Below, in pieces: positions 33,088 through 41,628 of a DNA stretch of 64,000 bases. Numbering within the stretch: the stretch's first letter is position 1; each line of letters opens with the position of its first letter. The notes beneath the pieces are model-generated. The model worked only from the letters and a program-made list of their open reading frames with translations, had not been told where the DNA came from and ran no database searches. The translations under genes and the position numbers were made by a program. This DNA comes from an uncultured Acidobacteriota bacterium (lineage in GTDB: Bacteria > Acidobacteriota > Blastocatellia > Pyrinomonadales > Pyrinomonadaceae): NCBI GenBank assembly GCA_937873515.1, contig CALMYB010000005.1:62001-126000 (forward strand), read 5' to 3'.

Positions 33088-33924
33088 TCATCCGAAATAG
33101 AACCTAGCAAAATAATACAGCACTGGAGCGCCGAAGAGCAAACTATCGAGCCGGTCGAGAAAACCGCCGTGTCCCGGCAGGATCGATGCCGCGTCCTTTG
33201 CTCCCGAACCGCGTTTTATCGCGCTTTCCGCCAAGTCGCCTAATACGCCCAAGATCCCGATCGCTATCGCGACGATGATCCCGGGCAAGAAGCCGAGTTC
33301 GTGGAAGAAAAGCCAGATCGCGAGTGCGGCGAACCCTGCCGCCGCAAGGATGCCGCCGATAAGGCCCTCGATGGTCTTGCCGGGCGAGATCGCAGGTGCG
33401 AGCTTGTGTTTGCCAAAGGCGCGGCCCGCGAAATACGCTCCGGCATCCGACCCAAAAACGACCGCAAAAAAGAAAATGAGCAGCTTCGACGACAGCGCGC
33501 CGTCAAAACCCATCCGCACCGCTATCAAAAAGCCGCCGAGGAACGCGAGATAAAAAACACCGGCGACCGTCACGCCAAGGCCCGTGAGAAGCTTCGTAAA
33601 ATCCTTCTGAAAGCGAAATGCCTGAGAGATGAATGCCGCTATGACAAAGCCCGCTATCACGCAGAGGAATATCTCCGGCGCCTTCGTCGGAGCGTCAAAA
33701 ACGAATGAGAGCACGAAAGCCGAGGCACCAAGATACGCGACGCCCGCGTCGGCCTTCAGTTCAAGCTTTTTCGTCAGCGAAAAGAACTCGAACAACCCGG
33801 CGCCAAGTGCAAAGACCGCGATCGCAACAAAAAGCCAGACCGACCACGGCAGCCATATCGGCAGGATGATGGCCGCAATGAGAATTGGGATCGCAATTGC
33901 CGCTGTCAGAAGACGCGTTTTCAT
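33088..33924 (-). CDS. cdsA: Phosphatidate cytidylyltransferase
   Basis: 278 residues with about seven to eight membrane segments. The CdsA signature is clear near the C-terminus: SAIKRGSGAKDAASILPGHGGFLDRLDSLLFGAP; also FGSDAGAYFAGRAFGKHKLAPAISPGKT. It makes CDP-diacylglycerol from phosphatidate and CTP in the inner membrane, feeding phospholipid synthesis. It follows uppS by 7 bases, the usual uppS-cdsA order, and a terminator follows it. Confidence 0.96.
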   Translation of the reverse strand: MKTRLLTAAIAIPILIAAIILPIWLPWSVWLFVAIAVFALGAGLFEFFSLTKKLELKADAGVAYLGASAFVLSFVFDAPTKAPEIFLCVIAGFVIAAFISQAFRFQKDFTKLLTGLGVTVAGVFYLAFLGGFLIAVRMGFDGALSSKLLIFFFAVVFGSDAGAYFAGRAFGKHKLAPAISPGKTIEGLIGGILAAAGFAALAIWLFFHELGFLPGIIVAIAIGILGVLGDLAESAIKRGSGAKDAASILPGHGGFLDRLDSLLFGAPVLYYFARFYFG

Positions 33925-33931
33925 AAGGTCG

Positions 33932-34699
33932 TCATTTCTGCTTTGGCGGTTCGCTAACGCCGCCGTAACGCCGGTCGCGTTTCTGAAAGTCGATGATCGC
34001 TTCGAAAAGCTGCGGCCTTCGAAAATCAGGAAATAGCGTTGGCGTTACATAAATTTCGCTGTACGCGATCTGCCACAAAAGGAAATTCGAGATGCGAAAT
34101 TCGCCGCTCGTGCGTATTAGAAGATCGACGGGCGGCATTTCGCTCGTGTATAGATTCGCCTCGATGCTCTCTTCCGAAATCTCGCCGCTCTTTGCCGCAA
34201 GTCGTGCAGCTCGGACGATCTCCGCACGCGAACCGTAATTCAACGCGACATTCATCACCGTGCCGGTATTCCCCGCCGTAAGCTTTTCTGCCGCGGTGAG
34301 CTGCTCGCGAACATCGTCGCTCAATGCGGTCACATCGCCGATCGTACGGAAGCGGATGTTGTTGCCGTGAACGTCATTCAATTCGCGTTTGAGCACCCGC
34401 TTGAGCATCGACATCAACGCGGAAACTTCTGCCTTTGGCCGCTTCCAATTCTCGGTGGAAAAGGCGTAAAGCGTAAGAGCCTCGATGCCAAGACGCGCCG
34501 AGGTGTCGAGGATCGCACGTACGGATTCGGCGCCTTCGCGATGCCCGAAGATCCGCGGACGTCCACGCAGTTTTGCCCAACGGCCGTTGCCGTCCATTAT
34601 CACAGCGATGTGCCGCGGCAGCCGGGACACATCGATCTCGGCGAGCAGTTTCGCTTCGTTGGAATTTCTTCTGACGATGCCGTCAAATGCTTCGATCAT
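33932..34699 (-). CDS. uppS: Isoprenyl transferase (undecaprenyl diphosphate synthase)
   Basis: 255 residues. cis-Prenyltransferase motifs: HIAVIMDGNGRWAKLRG with the catalytic aspartate, IFGHREGAESVR, LTLYAFSTENWKRP, ALNYGSRAEI and DLLIRTSGEFRISNFLLWQIAYSEIY. It extends farnesyl diphosphate to the C55 lipid carrier used for peptidoglycan. Its start overlaps the DUF952 stop (ATGA). Length is normal. Confidence 0.96.
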   Translation of the reverse strand: MIEAFDGIVRRNSNEAKLLAEIDVSRLPRHIAVIMDGNGRWAKLRGRPRIFGHREGAESVRAILDTSARLGIEALTLYAFSTENWKRPKAEVSALMSMLKRVLKRELNDVHGNNIRFRTIGDVTALSDDVREQLTAAEKLTAGNTGTVMNVALNYGSRAEIVRAARLAAKSGEISEESIEANLYTSEMPPVDLLIRTSGEFRISNFLLWQIAYSEIYVTPTLFPDFRRPQLFEAIIDFQKRDRRYGGVSEPPKQK

Positions 34700-34992
34700 G
34701 CTATACGGTATTCGACGGCCACGACCGCTGAAAGATTTATCTGCCCATAGATGTGCGGATATATCTCTTCATTCGTAGATGGTTCGTTAACGACGCGTGA
34801 CATAAGGTATTGCGGGTCGATCTCGAGTACCGCAAGCTCAGAGCCTCTTGCATAATACCGCTCGATCACGCCCGAGAGTTGCTCCTTGAAACTGCAATGA
34901 ATAAAGCCTTCACGTTCAAGCCCGATAGGGCTGTAGAGCTCCGATTCAAGCGCATCCCATACCTCCTTTTCGACGATATGGTAGATAAGCAT
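34696..34992 (-). CDS. DUF952 family protein
   Basis: 98 residues from ATG 34992 (MLIYHIVEKEVWDAL). The family pattern is clear: IYHI at the start, GLEREGFIHCSFKEQLSGV and VNEPSTNEEIYPHIYG. The fold resembles ADP-ribosyltransferase/glutathione-transferase-like barrels, but no function is established. It lies between truA and uppS and overlaps uppS by 4 bases (ATGA), so it is co-translated. Confidence 0.88.
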   Translation of the reverse strand: MLIYHIVEKEVWDALESELYSPIGLEREGFIHCSFKEQLSGVIERYYARGSELAVLEIDPQYLMSRVVNEPSTNEEIYPHIYGQINLSAVVAVEYRIA

Positions 34993-35015
34993 CCGATGAA
35001 ATTTAAAGTCTCCGG

Positions 35016-35771
35016 TTAGTCGTATTCGACCCTTTCGAGCGTCAATCCTTGAGCCGGTGCCGTGCGCCCGCACAATTGCCGGTCTCCCGTCACGATCGCA
35101 GTTTGAATTGTATCACCGTTCTTTGTGCCTTGTCCGACATCGAGCAGCGTACCAACTATCGAACGGACCATGTACCGCAAGAAGCCCGTCGCCGTGATGC
35201 GAAACTCGATCAGCGAGGCGTTCGCACGCGCATCCCAAACGGAACGAAGGCTCACATCCGTTACGAGCCGCACCTTGTTCTCGCTCTCCGTACCTGCCGA
35301 TGCAAAGGCCGACCAATCGTGCTCTCCAAGGAACAACCTTCCCGCTTCGACCATTCTTTCAAGCGCGAGTGGTTTTGATTCGTGGTGGGCAAAACGCCGC
35401 CAAATTGGGGACATCACCGGAGCGTTGATGATGCGATAGACGTATGTCTTTTGTTTCGCAGAGAATCTCGCATGAAAATCGTCCGGCGCCTTCTCGACCG
35501 ACATCACACGGATGTCCCGCCAAAGATTGCCGTTAATCGCTGCCCTAAGGCCATCCGGAGTGAAAGGCTTGTGCATTACGACGTTGGCGACCTGTCCTTC
35601 GGCATGTACGCCCGCATCCGTTCGCCCCGAACCGATCACCTTGACGTCAGCATCCTCGAGCATCCGGCAGACGCGCTCGAGTTCACCCTGGATCGTGCGA
35701 GCGTTCTCCTGCACCTGCCAGCCGTGAAAGTCCGTGCCGTCGTATTGGATGAGAAGCTTGAAATTCGTCAT
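35016..35771 (-). CDS. truA: tRNA pseudouridine(38-40) synthase
   Basis: 251 residues from ATG 35771. It isomerises uridines 38-40 in the tRNA anticodon arm. Motifs: FKLLIQYDGTDFHGWQVQ, SGRTDAGVHAEGQVANV with the catalytic aspartate, and FLRYMVRSIVGTLLDVGQG. The start overlaps the stop of the ATP-grasp gene (ATGA). Length is normal. Confidence 0.96.
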   Translation of the reverse strand: MTNFKLLIQYDGTDFHGWQVQENARTIQGELERVCRMLEDADVKVIGSGRTDAGVHAEGQVANVVMHKPFTPDGLRAAINGNLWRDIRVMSVEKAPDDFHARFSAKQKTYVYRIINAPVMSPIWRRFAHHESKPLALERMVEAGRLFLGEHDWSAFASAGTESENKVRLVTDVSLRSVWDARANASLIEFRITATGFLRYMVRSIVGTLLDVGQGTKNGDTIQTAIVTGDRQLCGRTAPAQGLTLERVEYD

Positions 35772-36631
35772 TGGCAAGTTTGGTTCCAGATCCGAGCGGC
35801 AACGGCATCTGCAAAACGCGTCGGCGCCTCTCTATCCATTCGAAGGTAAAGGGCAGGCTCGATCAACTCAAGTTCCATGAGCTGAAATCCGTCGAAAGCA
35901 TCCCGTACAAGATCGACGCGTGCATACAGAAGCGGTTCGGCTACTGCCGCAAGTGCCTTTGATGCGGCCGCCCTCATTTCGTCTGTCGGCGCGATGGCCG
36001 TGATGATCCCGCCGTGTTCTTCCTGAACGCGAAAATCCAGCGGTTTCGGTTCCTTCAGGATCGCGTGGCTGAATTCCCCATTAAAATAAAAAAAAGAATA
36101 CTCGCCCTCGCTTACAATAGTTTCCAGGAAGGGCTGCACCAGGAACGGCCGTGCCTCGAAACTTTCAGTTAACGCCGCATCGAACTTGCGAAGCCTGTAA
36201 GTGTGCTCCGCCGTTGCGCTCACACGCGGTTTAACTATCAACTCCGGCGTTTCAAACTCCTCCAGCCATGCCGCGAAATTCTCCGCGGAAAAGTGCGTCT
36301 CAAAGAGCGTTGGGACGATCTTCACAGCGTTCCCAGACAATTCCTTCAGGTATATCTTGTCAAAATTCCATCGAACAACACTTGCAGGATTCAGAAGCCG
36401 CGTTGACCGCTCGATCTCATCAAGAACCGCTAGAAAATCGTTCGGAAAACGCTGATAATCCCACGTCGTGCGTATCACGACCGCGTCAAAGTCGCTCCAT
36501 TCCTGCGTCCTTTGCCGCCATGAAAGCGTGTCGACCGCAATACCCCGATCCGCTAACGGCCCAACGGCGAGCTCGTCATCAGAGACGTAGCCCGTTAGGT
36601 CGTCCATCGACAGGAAGCATACTTTTCTCAC
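35768..36631 (-). CDS. ATP-grasp domain protein
   Basis: 287 residues from GTG 36631, chosen because GTGA overlaps the pyrE stop (translational coupling) and the sequence from VRKVCFLSMDD is the first that looks protein-like. The ATP-grasp fold shows VIRTTWDYQRFP, PELIVKPRVSATAEHTYRL and, near the C-terminus, YARVDLVRDAFDGFQLMELELIEPALYL, with the Mg2+-binding ELELIEP. Such enzymes ligate a carboxylate to an amine, as RimK or glutathione synthetase do; the substrate is unknown. It sits between pyrE and truA. Confidence 0.85.
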   Translation of the reverse strand: MRKVCFLSMDDLTGYVSDDELAVGPLADRGIAVDTLSWRQRTQEWSDFDAVVIRTTWDYQRFPNDFLAVLDEIERSTRLLNPASVVRWNFDKIYLKELSGNAVKIVPTLFETHFSAENFAAWLEEFETPELIVKPRVSATAEHTYRLRKFDAALTESFEARPFLVQPFLETIVSEGEYSFFYFNGEFSHAILKEPKPLDFRVQEEHGGIITAIAPTDEMRAAASKALAAVAEPLLYARVDLVRDAFDGFQLMELELIEPALYLRMDREAPTRFADAVAARIWNQTCQ

Positions 36632-37209
36632 GCGCCAGTCGTTCGGCTGCCGGGTTTGACGGCGCGCAAGCCTTCCGCGCACATCGGGCAGTCTTCAGGC
36701 AGGAAACTATCGACATCCATCTTGACGAGAGCCTTGCGCCGGACACCGACATCGGCCCGGCCATTCGAGCGATCGATTATCGATGCCGCAGCTGCGATAT
36801 TGGCTCCGTTCCTTTCAAGTTCAGCGATACATTCGCGGGTCGAGCCGCCCGTCGTTATAACATCTTCAACGACAAGAATGCGTTCTTTCGGCCGCAGTTC
36901 GAAACCGCGTCGAAGCGTCATCTCGCCGTTCTGCCGCTCGGTCCATAGAAAACGCACGTTCATTGCGGTGGCCACGGCGTAGCCGATGATAAGTCCGCCG
37001 ATCGCGGGCGACGCGACCGTCTCGATATCTTGATCGACAAAGAGTTCGGCGATCTCACGGCCAAGGGTGTTCGCGTCCGTCGGGAATTCGAGGGCCTTCG
37101 CACATTGGAGATATTCCCGACTGTGCCGTCCGCTCGACAGAATGAAGTGCCCTTCGAGCAACGCCCCGCGGTCGCGAAACATATCGAGAATTCTCTTTTC
37201 TGCGTCCAT
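36628..37209 (-). CDS. pyrE: Orotate phosphoribosyltransferase
   Basis: 193 residues from ATG 37209 (MDAEKRILDMFRDRGALLEGHF). It makes OMP from orotate and PRPP. The PRPP loop is ILVVEDVITTGGSTRE; FILSSGRHSREYLQ and ASPAIGGLIIGYAVA are also characteristic. A short tail has CPMCAEGLRAVKPGS, seen in many PyrE proteins. It is the first gene of the operon that continues to cdsA, divergent from the exonuclease gene. Confidence 0.95.
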   Translation of the reverse strand: MDAEKRILDMFRDRGALLEGHFILSSGRHSREYLQCAKALEFPTDANTLGREIAELFVDQDIETVASPAIGGLIIGYAVATAMNVRFLWTERQNGEMTLRRGFELRPKERILVVEDVITTGGSTRECIAELERNGANIAAAASIIDRSNGRADVGVRRKALVKMDVDSFLPEDCPMCAEGLRAVKPGSRTTGA

Positions 37210-37252
37210 AGCTAAACTGCTCGCAAAAGTTTTGGTAAACTCAAAGCAGAAA

Positions 37253-38083
37253 GTGAAACGGTATCCTAACCTAATTTCCAACTCTTTGCTAATAAACGAG
37301 ACGATCTCGCTGCTGCGCTCCTTTAACGGCCGAGCTTCGGCCGTCAGCGTTGTGGATTTCGTAATGAAGATCCGGCGGCCCGACCCGTTGATGGCAAAGC
37401 TTCTGGTGGCTGACCTGATCGAACGCGATCCGCGCCTCGAACTGCTTGATGACACTGTCGTTCTGCTCGCCGACGATCTGTTGGCAGGTGACATCGCCGA
37501 TACCGATTTCGTAGTGTTCGACCTCGAAACTACGGGAGCAAAAGAACCGCATCGCGTGACCGAGATCGGCGCCTTCCGAGTAAAAGGTTTTCAGGTTCTC
37601 GACACTTTTCAGACGCTCGTAAATCCGGAAGTAAGCATCCCGCCGTTCATCTCCGCCCTTACAGGCATTGATGACCAAATGGTGGCTGAAGCACCGCGTT
37701 TTGCGGATATCGCGAACGATTTTCTCGAATTTATCGGCGACGCGGTTCTCGTTGCCCATAATTCCGGATTCGATATGCGATTCATCAATCACGAGATCGG
37801 CCTCGTTTTCCCGGATTATCGGCTCGCGAACCAATGTCTCTGCACTGTGCAGTTATCACGGCGCTTGCTTCCGGATATCGAGAATCACAAGCTCAAGACC
37901 GTCGCCGAATATTACGCGATCGATCTATTGAACCATCACAGGGCCGGAGCGGACGCCTTTGCGACCGCGCACGTATTTGTAAACTTACTTGAACAGTTGC
38001 GAAGCAATGGTGTAACGGATCTTGCGACCGTGCAGCATCTTGCTTCACGACGAGGAAAATATGCTAGACGAAAGGCAGCCTGA
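37253..38083 (+). CDS. DnaQ-type 3'-5' exonuclease with N-terminal winged helix
   Basis: 276 residues if GTG 37253 is used; TTG 37232, TTG 37286 or ATG 37364 are alternatives. The ATG would cut off a helical region (about residues 12-75; [20 protein letters not shown], then [19 protein letters not shown]) that looks like a winged helix, so a non-ATG start is likely. The DEDDh exonuclease core follows: [13 protein letters not shown] (Exo I), [16 protein letters not shown] (Exo II) and [14 protein letters not shown] (Exo III, histidine form). It may proofread or repair DNA. Its end overlaps queF by 23 bases. Confidence 0.85.
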   Translation: MKRYPNLISNSLLINETISLLRSFNGRASAVSVVDFVMKIRRPDPLMAKLLVADLIERDPRLELLDDTVVLLADDLLAGDIADTDFVVFDLETTGAKEPHRVTEIGAFRVKGFQVLDTFQTLVNPEVSIPPFISALTGIDDQMVAEAPRFADIANDFLEFIGDAVLVAHNSGFDMRFINHEIGLVFPDYRLANQCLCTVQLSRRLLPDIENHKLKTVAEYYAIDLLNHHRAGADAFATAHVFVNLLEQLRSNGVTDLATVQHLASRRGKYARRKAA

Positions 38084-38486
38084 GGGCAGCAACACACAAG
38101 GACTCGACATACGGCCGACGCCGCGGGAGGAAATGAATCTGACGCCGCTCGATTCATTTCCCTACGAATACGTGGGCAAAAAGATCTGGGTAGAGTTCGA
38201 CATACCTGAATTTACCGCGATCTGTCCGTTCTCGGATTTTCCCGATTTTGCGACCATCCGCTTGCGGTATGTTCCGTTCGAACTCTGCGTCGAGCTAAAG
38301 AGCCTCAAGCTGTACATCAATTCGTTCCGCGACGTAAAGATCTTTCACGAACATGTCATCAACCTCATCCGCGATGATTTTGTCGCCGCCTGCGACCCAC
38401 TAAAACTTGAGATCGAGGGCGATTTCAACGTGCGCGGCAACATAAAGACCGTTGTCAAGACTAGCTACAAGCGCGACGACGACTAG
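38061..38486 (+). CDS. queF: 7-cyano-7-deazaguanine reductase QueF
   Basis: 141 residues from ATG 38061 with GAGGAAAA upstream. It reduces preQ0 to preQ1 with NADPH in queuosine synthesis. The T-fold short (type I) form shows [18 protein letters not shown], with the catalytic cysteine, [18 protein letters not shown] with the substrate glutamate, and [14 protein letters not shown]. It overlaps the exonuclease gene by 23 bases in another frame. The other queuosine genes are not in the window. Confidence 0.95.
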   Translation: MLDERQPEGSNTQGLDIRPTPREEMNLTPLDSFPYEYVGKKIWVEFDIPEFTAICPFSDFPDFATIRLRYVPFELCVELKSLKLYINSFRDVKIFHEHVINLIRDDFVAACDPLKLEIEGDFNVRGNIKTVVKTSYKRDDD

Positions 38487-38531
38487 GCCAACCCAGTTTG
38501 CTCGATATCTTGGTATCTCGACGAGGAGGTA

Positions 38532-39062
38532 TCAGCCCGCGGCGGCAGCATGCGGCTGCGCTGCGGAATGCTTCGCACACGCCTTTTCGACCCGTGCGAC
38601 GACCTGACTCTCACAGGTAGCAAGGTCCTGAGAAGATGAATTGGTGATCTCTGAGACGATGAGGAACTTTGCCTTTTCGAGCAGCGTTTGCTCGCGAAAG
38701 GAGAGTCGTTTTTCACGGCTAAGGTAAGTGAGTTTCTTCAAGACGTCCGCCGCAGCGAAAATATCGCCCGACTGGAGTTTCAGCATAAATTCGCGTGATC
38801 TTGATTTCCAATCCGATGATGCGGACTCAAAATCCTCCGCAAGGCGCGTGATCAAACGTTTGCATTGCGAACCGCTAATCACGGGACGAATGCCGACCGA
38901 ATCGATATTCGACTCGGGCACAAAGATCGACGACTTGTCGCTGACCACGCGAAGATAAAAGCCGCTTATCTTTGTTTCCCCGATCTTCCGTTCAGTGCGA
39001 GATTCGACAGAGCATACACCCTGTCCCGGGTAACAAACTTTTTGACCAATTTCGAGCTTCAT
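38532..39062 (-). CDS. CarD-family transcription regulator
   Basis: 176 residues. The N-terminal CarD/TRCF RNA-polymerase-interacting Tudor-like domain begins MKLEIGQKVCYPGQGVCSVES and continues to GFYLRVVSDKSSIFVPE; the C-terminal helical DNA-binding part includes DVLKKLTYLSREKRLSFREQ. It should bind the RNA polymerase beta subunit and stabilise open promoter complexes. An Ala/His-rich tail of about 20 residues is extra. It is monocistronic. Confidence 0.93.
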   Translation of the reverse strand: MKLEIGQKVCYPGQGVCSVESRTERKIGETKISGFYLRVVSDKSSIFVPESNIDSVGIRPVISGSQCKRLITRLAEDFESASSDWKSRSREFMLKLQSGDIFAAADVLKKLTYLSREKRLSFREQTLLEKAKFLIVSEITNSSSQDLATCESQVVARVEKACAKHSAAQPHAAAAG

Positions 39063-39202
39063 TGCCGCTTATTCCGCGTCGTCCCATATCGGGCGATGCG
39101 TGACAAAATGCTGTCAAACCTTGTATTTACAAGCTTCGGCGGGCAAACGATAAATTTAGAAAGTAAAGTAAGCTTATCACACTCTTTGCAAGTTTGCGAG
39201 TG

Positions 39203-40237
39203 TCATTGTAAAAAGGCGGGAAGTTCGATCCGAAAGGTCGAGCCTTGGCCCAAGACCGATTCTACGGCCGCATCGCCTTTGTGCAGACGGGCGAGGTGCT
39301 TTACGATCGCAAGCCCGAGGCCGGTGCCGCCCATTTCGCGGGAGCGGGCACGATCGATGCGATAGAAGCGTTCAAAGATCCGGCCGAGATGCTCCGGCAA
39401 GATCCCTTCGCCCGTGTCCGACACGCTGATGACGTCAACGCTTCCACGATTCTCATACCATACCGTAACGACGCCGCCCGTCCGGTCGAATTTGATAGCG
39501 TTATCGACCAGATTCACAAGCATCTGCTCAAGGCGTTGAACGTCCGCAAAGACCCGAACTGCCGGATCGATCTTCGAGATCAGCTTTATCTCGCGCGATC
39601 TTGCCTTTGCTCCGAGCGCCGTAAAGATCTCGTTGACAATGGATCCCAGATCAGCCGTGGAGGGTTCGACGGCGACGCGGCCGGCTTCGATCTGTGAGAG
39701 TTCGAGGATGTCCGCGATAAGGCTGTTCATCCGCTCGGCATTTCGCCGGATGACGCCGAGAAAACGCCGATTGTTCGATTCATCATCGATTCCGCCGTCT
39801 TCGAGCGTTTCAACGAAAGCGAGGATGGAAGTTAGCGGCGTACGGAGCTCGTGCGAGATATTCGAGAGAAACTCCTGTCTTACGACCTCGAGCCGGTCCA
39901 AACGTGTTGTTTCGTAGAAGAATGCAATAGCCTCGCGACTGTCGCCCAGATCGAGCGGCGATACATGTACATCAAACTTCCGCTCGCCGGCCGCTATTTC
40001 GATTCTGATCTCCGACTCAAGGCCTTCGTGAAGGGCTCGCTTGAAAGCATCGTGAAGTTCCAGATCGCGCAGAACCTCGCTGATCCTTCGCCCCTTCGGC
40101 GAAACGTTCGGCAAAAATGCACTTTTGGCGGCCTCGTTCCAGCCCGAGATACGCGACTCTTTGTCCACGACAAGCACACATTCGCGCGTCGTGTCGAGGA
40201 TAGCGGTAAGAATCTCGCGGCGTTCGTTCTCGTCCAT
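39203..40237 (-). CDS. phoR: PhoR-type sensor histidine kinase without membrane segments
   Basis: 344 residues from ATG 40237; GTG 40255, overlapping the regulator stop, is an alternative. A PAS domain (about 5-110; [20 protein letters not shown]) is followed by HisKA with [16 protein letters not shown] (phosphorylated histidine), N box [12 protein letters not shown]1 [13 protein letters not shown] and G2 [13 protein letters not shown]. No hydrophobic segment is present, so it appears cytoplasmic, unlike most PhoR proteins. It is co-transcribed with the response regulator immediately upstream. Phosphate as the signal is inferred from the PhoB likeness only. Confidence 0.88.
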   Translation of the reverse strand: MDENERREILTAILDTTRECVLVVDKESRISGWNEAAKSAFLPNVSPKGRRISEVLRDLELHDAFKRALHEGLESEIRIEIAAGERKFDVHVSPLDLGDSREAIAFFYETTRLDRLEVVRQEFLSNISHELRTPLTSILAFVETLEDGGIDDESNNRRFLGVIRRNAERMNSLIADILELSQIEAGRVAVEPSTADLGSIVNEIFTALGAKARSREIKLISKIDPAVRVFADVQRLEQMLVNLVDNAIKFDRTGGVVTVWYENRGSVDVISVSDTGEGILPEHLGRIFERFYRIDRARSREMGGTGLGLAIVKHLARLHKGDAAVESVLGQGSTFRIELPAFLQ

Positions 40238-40245
40238 CGTTCTAT

Positions 40246-40932
40246 CTATTTGCACCCAACGAAACGATATCCTACGCCGATGACCGTCTCGATCGACGTA
40301 CCGCAGCTTCCAAGCTTCTGACGCAGTCGCCGAATGTGCACATCAAGGGTTCGGGAATCGCCGAAGTAGCTGTACCCCCAAACGGCATCCAGAAGCTGCT
40401 GTCGCGAGGCGACGCGGCCAGCGTTGTTTATCAGATGTTCGAGCAGCGAAAACTCTTTCCGCGTGAGCTTGACCGGCTCTCCATCACATTCGACGCGGAC
40501 AGCTTCGAGATCGACAAACAACGTTTTGTCCCGATAAGTGCGGCTTTCGTCCTTTTCGGTTCGTCGCAGGACCGCGTTCACGCGTGCGATCAACTCCTTG
40601 ATAGAAAAGGGCTTTACAATATAGTCGTCCGCACCGGTATTCAGCCCGCCAATGCGGTCGGCCTCGGCAGACCGCGCCGTCAGCATAATGATCGGCGTGT
40701 CAGCAGCCGCCGGTTCGCGCCTTAGCCGCCGGCAGAGCTCCATTCCGCTCATTCCCGGCAGCATCAGATCGAGAATGATCAGCTTCGGCCGGTTCTTTTT
40801 ATCAAGAGCCAAGTGCAGGCCTTTTTCGCCCGATTCGGCAATGACCGGGCGAAATCCCGCACGCTGGAGGTTATATTCGAGACTCTCCGCAATGTCTGCG
40901 TCGTCTTCCACAACAAGAATGCTCTGCTTCAT
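40246..40932 (-). CDS. phoB: PhoB-type response regulator
   Basis: 228 residues. Receiver domain with acidic pocket EDDADIAES, phosphorylated aspartate in [22 protein letters not shown] and the conserved lysine in DDYIVKPF; then an OmpR/PhoB winged helix with [19 protein letters not shown] and [17 protein letters not shown] motif ([13 protein letters not shown]). It binds DNA when phosphorylated by the kinase encoded downstream. No clear pho box was recognised in this window. Confidence 0.9.
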   Translation of the reverse strand: MKQSILVVEDDADIAESLEYNLQRAGFRPVIAESGEKGLHLALDKKNRPKLIILDLMLPGMSGMELCRRLRREPAAADTPIIMLTARSAEADRIGGLNTGADDYIVKPFSIKELIARVNAVLRRTEKDESRTYRDKTLFVDLEAVRVECDGEPVKLTRKEFSLLEHLINNAGRVASRQQLLDAVWGYSYFGDSRTLDVHIRRLRQKLGSCGTSIETVIGVGYRFVGCK

Positions 40933-41111
40933 AAAACGGGCAGGATTCCCTGCATCTATCTCAAATCTAAAGAACGGATGTTAAATCTATGTGAACCTTG
41001 CCCGGAGGTCGAACACCCGAAAGAAACATTCTATCTGCCCCAAATTTGTCGGGCAATACGGGCTTTCACCGCATGCAACCTTAGCGGCTCCTATGCCGTA
41101 TAATCCTTCTT

Positions 41112-41489
41112 ATGCGTTCGGCTGCCGACAGGACAAGGTGGATCAGGCTCATCTCGGGCTTCTTTCTCGTTGTTCTTCTTGCCGAGTTCGCATCCCACGG
41201 TGCCATTTGCGCGGTGGTCGACCATGATCAACCGCTGGCGATCTCAGCTTCTGACCAAAACGGCGAAGATCCTTGCCAAACCCTTGTGCTTTGTTCGAAC
41301 ACTCGTGAGAAGGAGCGCCAGACCGCCTCGTTTGCCCACGATAAAGTACCGCATAACGGACTCTTTGGGAGCTATCAGCTGCCTCTGGCGAAGGCCTCGC
41401 AGACGAGTTCTACCGCCTTCTTGTTTCCCGACGCAAGGGTGCGGTTTCGCCCGCCTGATATTTTATTCCGACCCCCAAAACTTTCCTGA
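41112..41489 (+). CDS. Small cysteine-containing protein upstream of a TonB receptor
   Basis: 125 residues, not a named family. A hydrophobic segment (about 11-33; LISGFFLVVLLAEFASHGAIC) may be a signal peptide or anchor. The exported part has a cysteine pair (EDPCQTLVLCSN), several histidines and a Pro/Arg-rich end (RFRPPDILFRPPKLS). Small proteins with Cys/His motifs and a PP-rich tail often precede metal-related TonB receptors, as here. A metal role is inferred from position. Confidence 0.6.
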   Translation: MRSAADRTRWIRLISGFFLVVLLAEFASHGAICAVVDHDQPLAISASDQNGEDPCQTLVLCSNTREKERQTASFAHDKVPHNGLFGSYQLPLAKASQTSSTAFLFPDARVRFRPPDILFRPPKLS

Positions 41490-41519
41490 TATTGATCGCA
41501 GATTTTCCGGCCGGAAGGT

Positions 41520-41546
41520 TTCCTTGCGCCTAGGAGCGCCAAGGAA
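41520..41546 (+). promoter_or_regulatory. Hairpin in the TonB receptor leader
   Basis: TTCCTTG (41520-41526) pairs with CAAGGAA (41540-41546), and the GCGC words inside extend the stem. It has no T run, so it is a leader structure rather than a terminator. No known riboswitch was recognised. Confidence 0.35.
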
Positions 41547-41628
41547 TCCGCCTCGGCCTCCCGGGATCGGTGAGATGTATTGATGCATTTCGCCCATCTG
41601 TTCAGTTTAAGATCAGGTAAGTTTTGAA

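Noticed and set aside
38487..38531. Short tatctcg/tatctt repeat after queF
   Set aside because: Only two imperfect words; too short to count as an array.
41490..41628. Possible cobalamin riboswitch before the TonB receptor
   Set aside because: No B12-box-like sequence; only a simple hairpin is seen.
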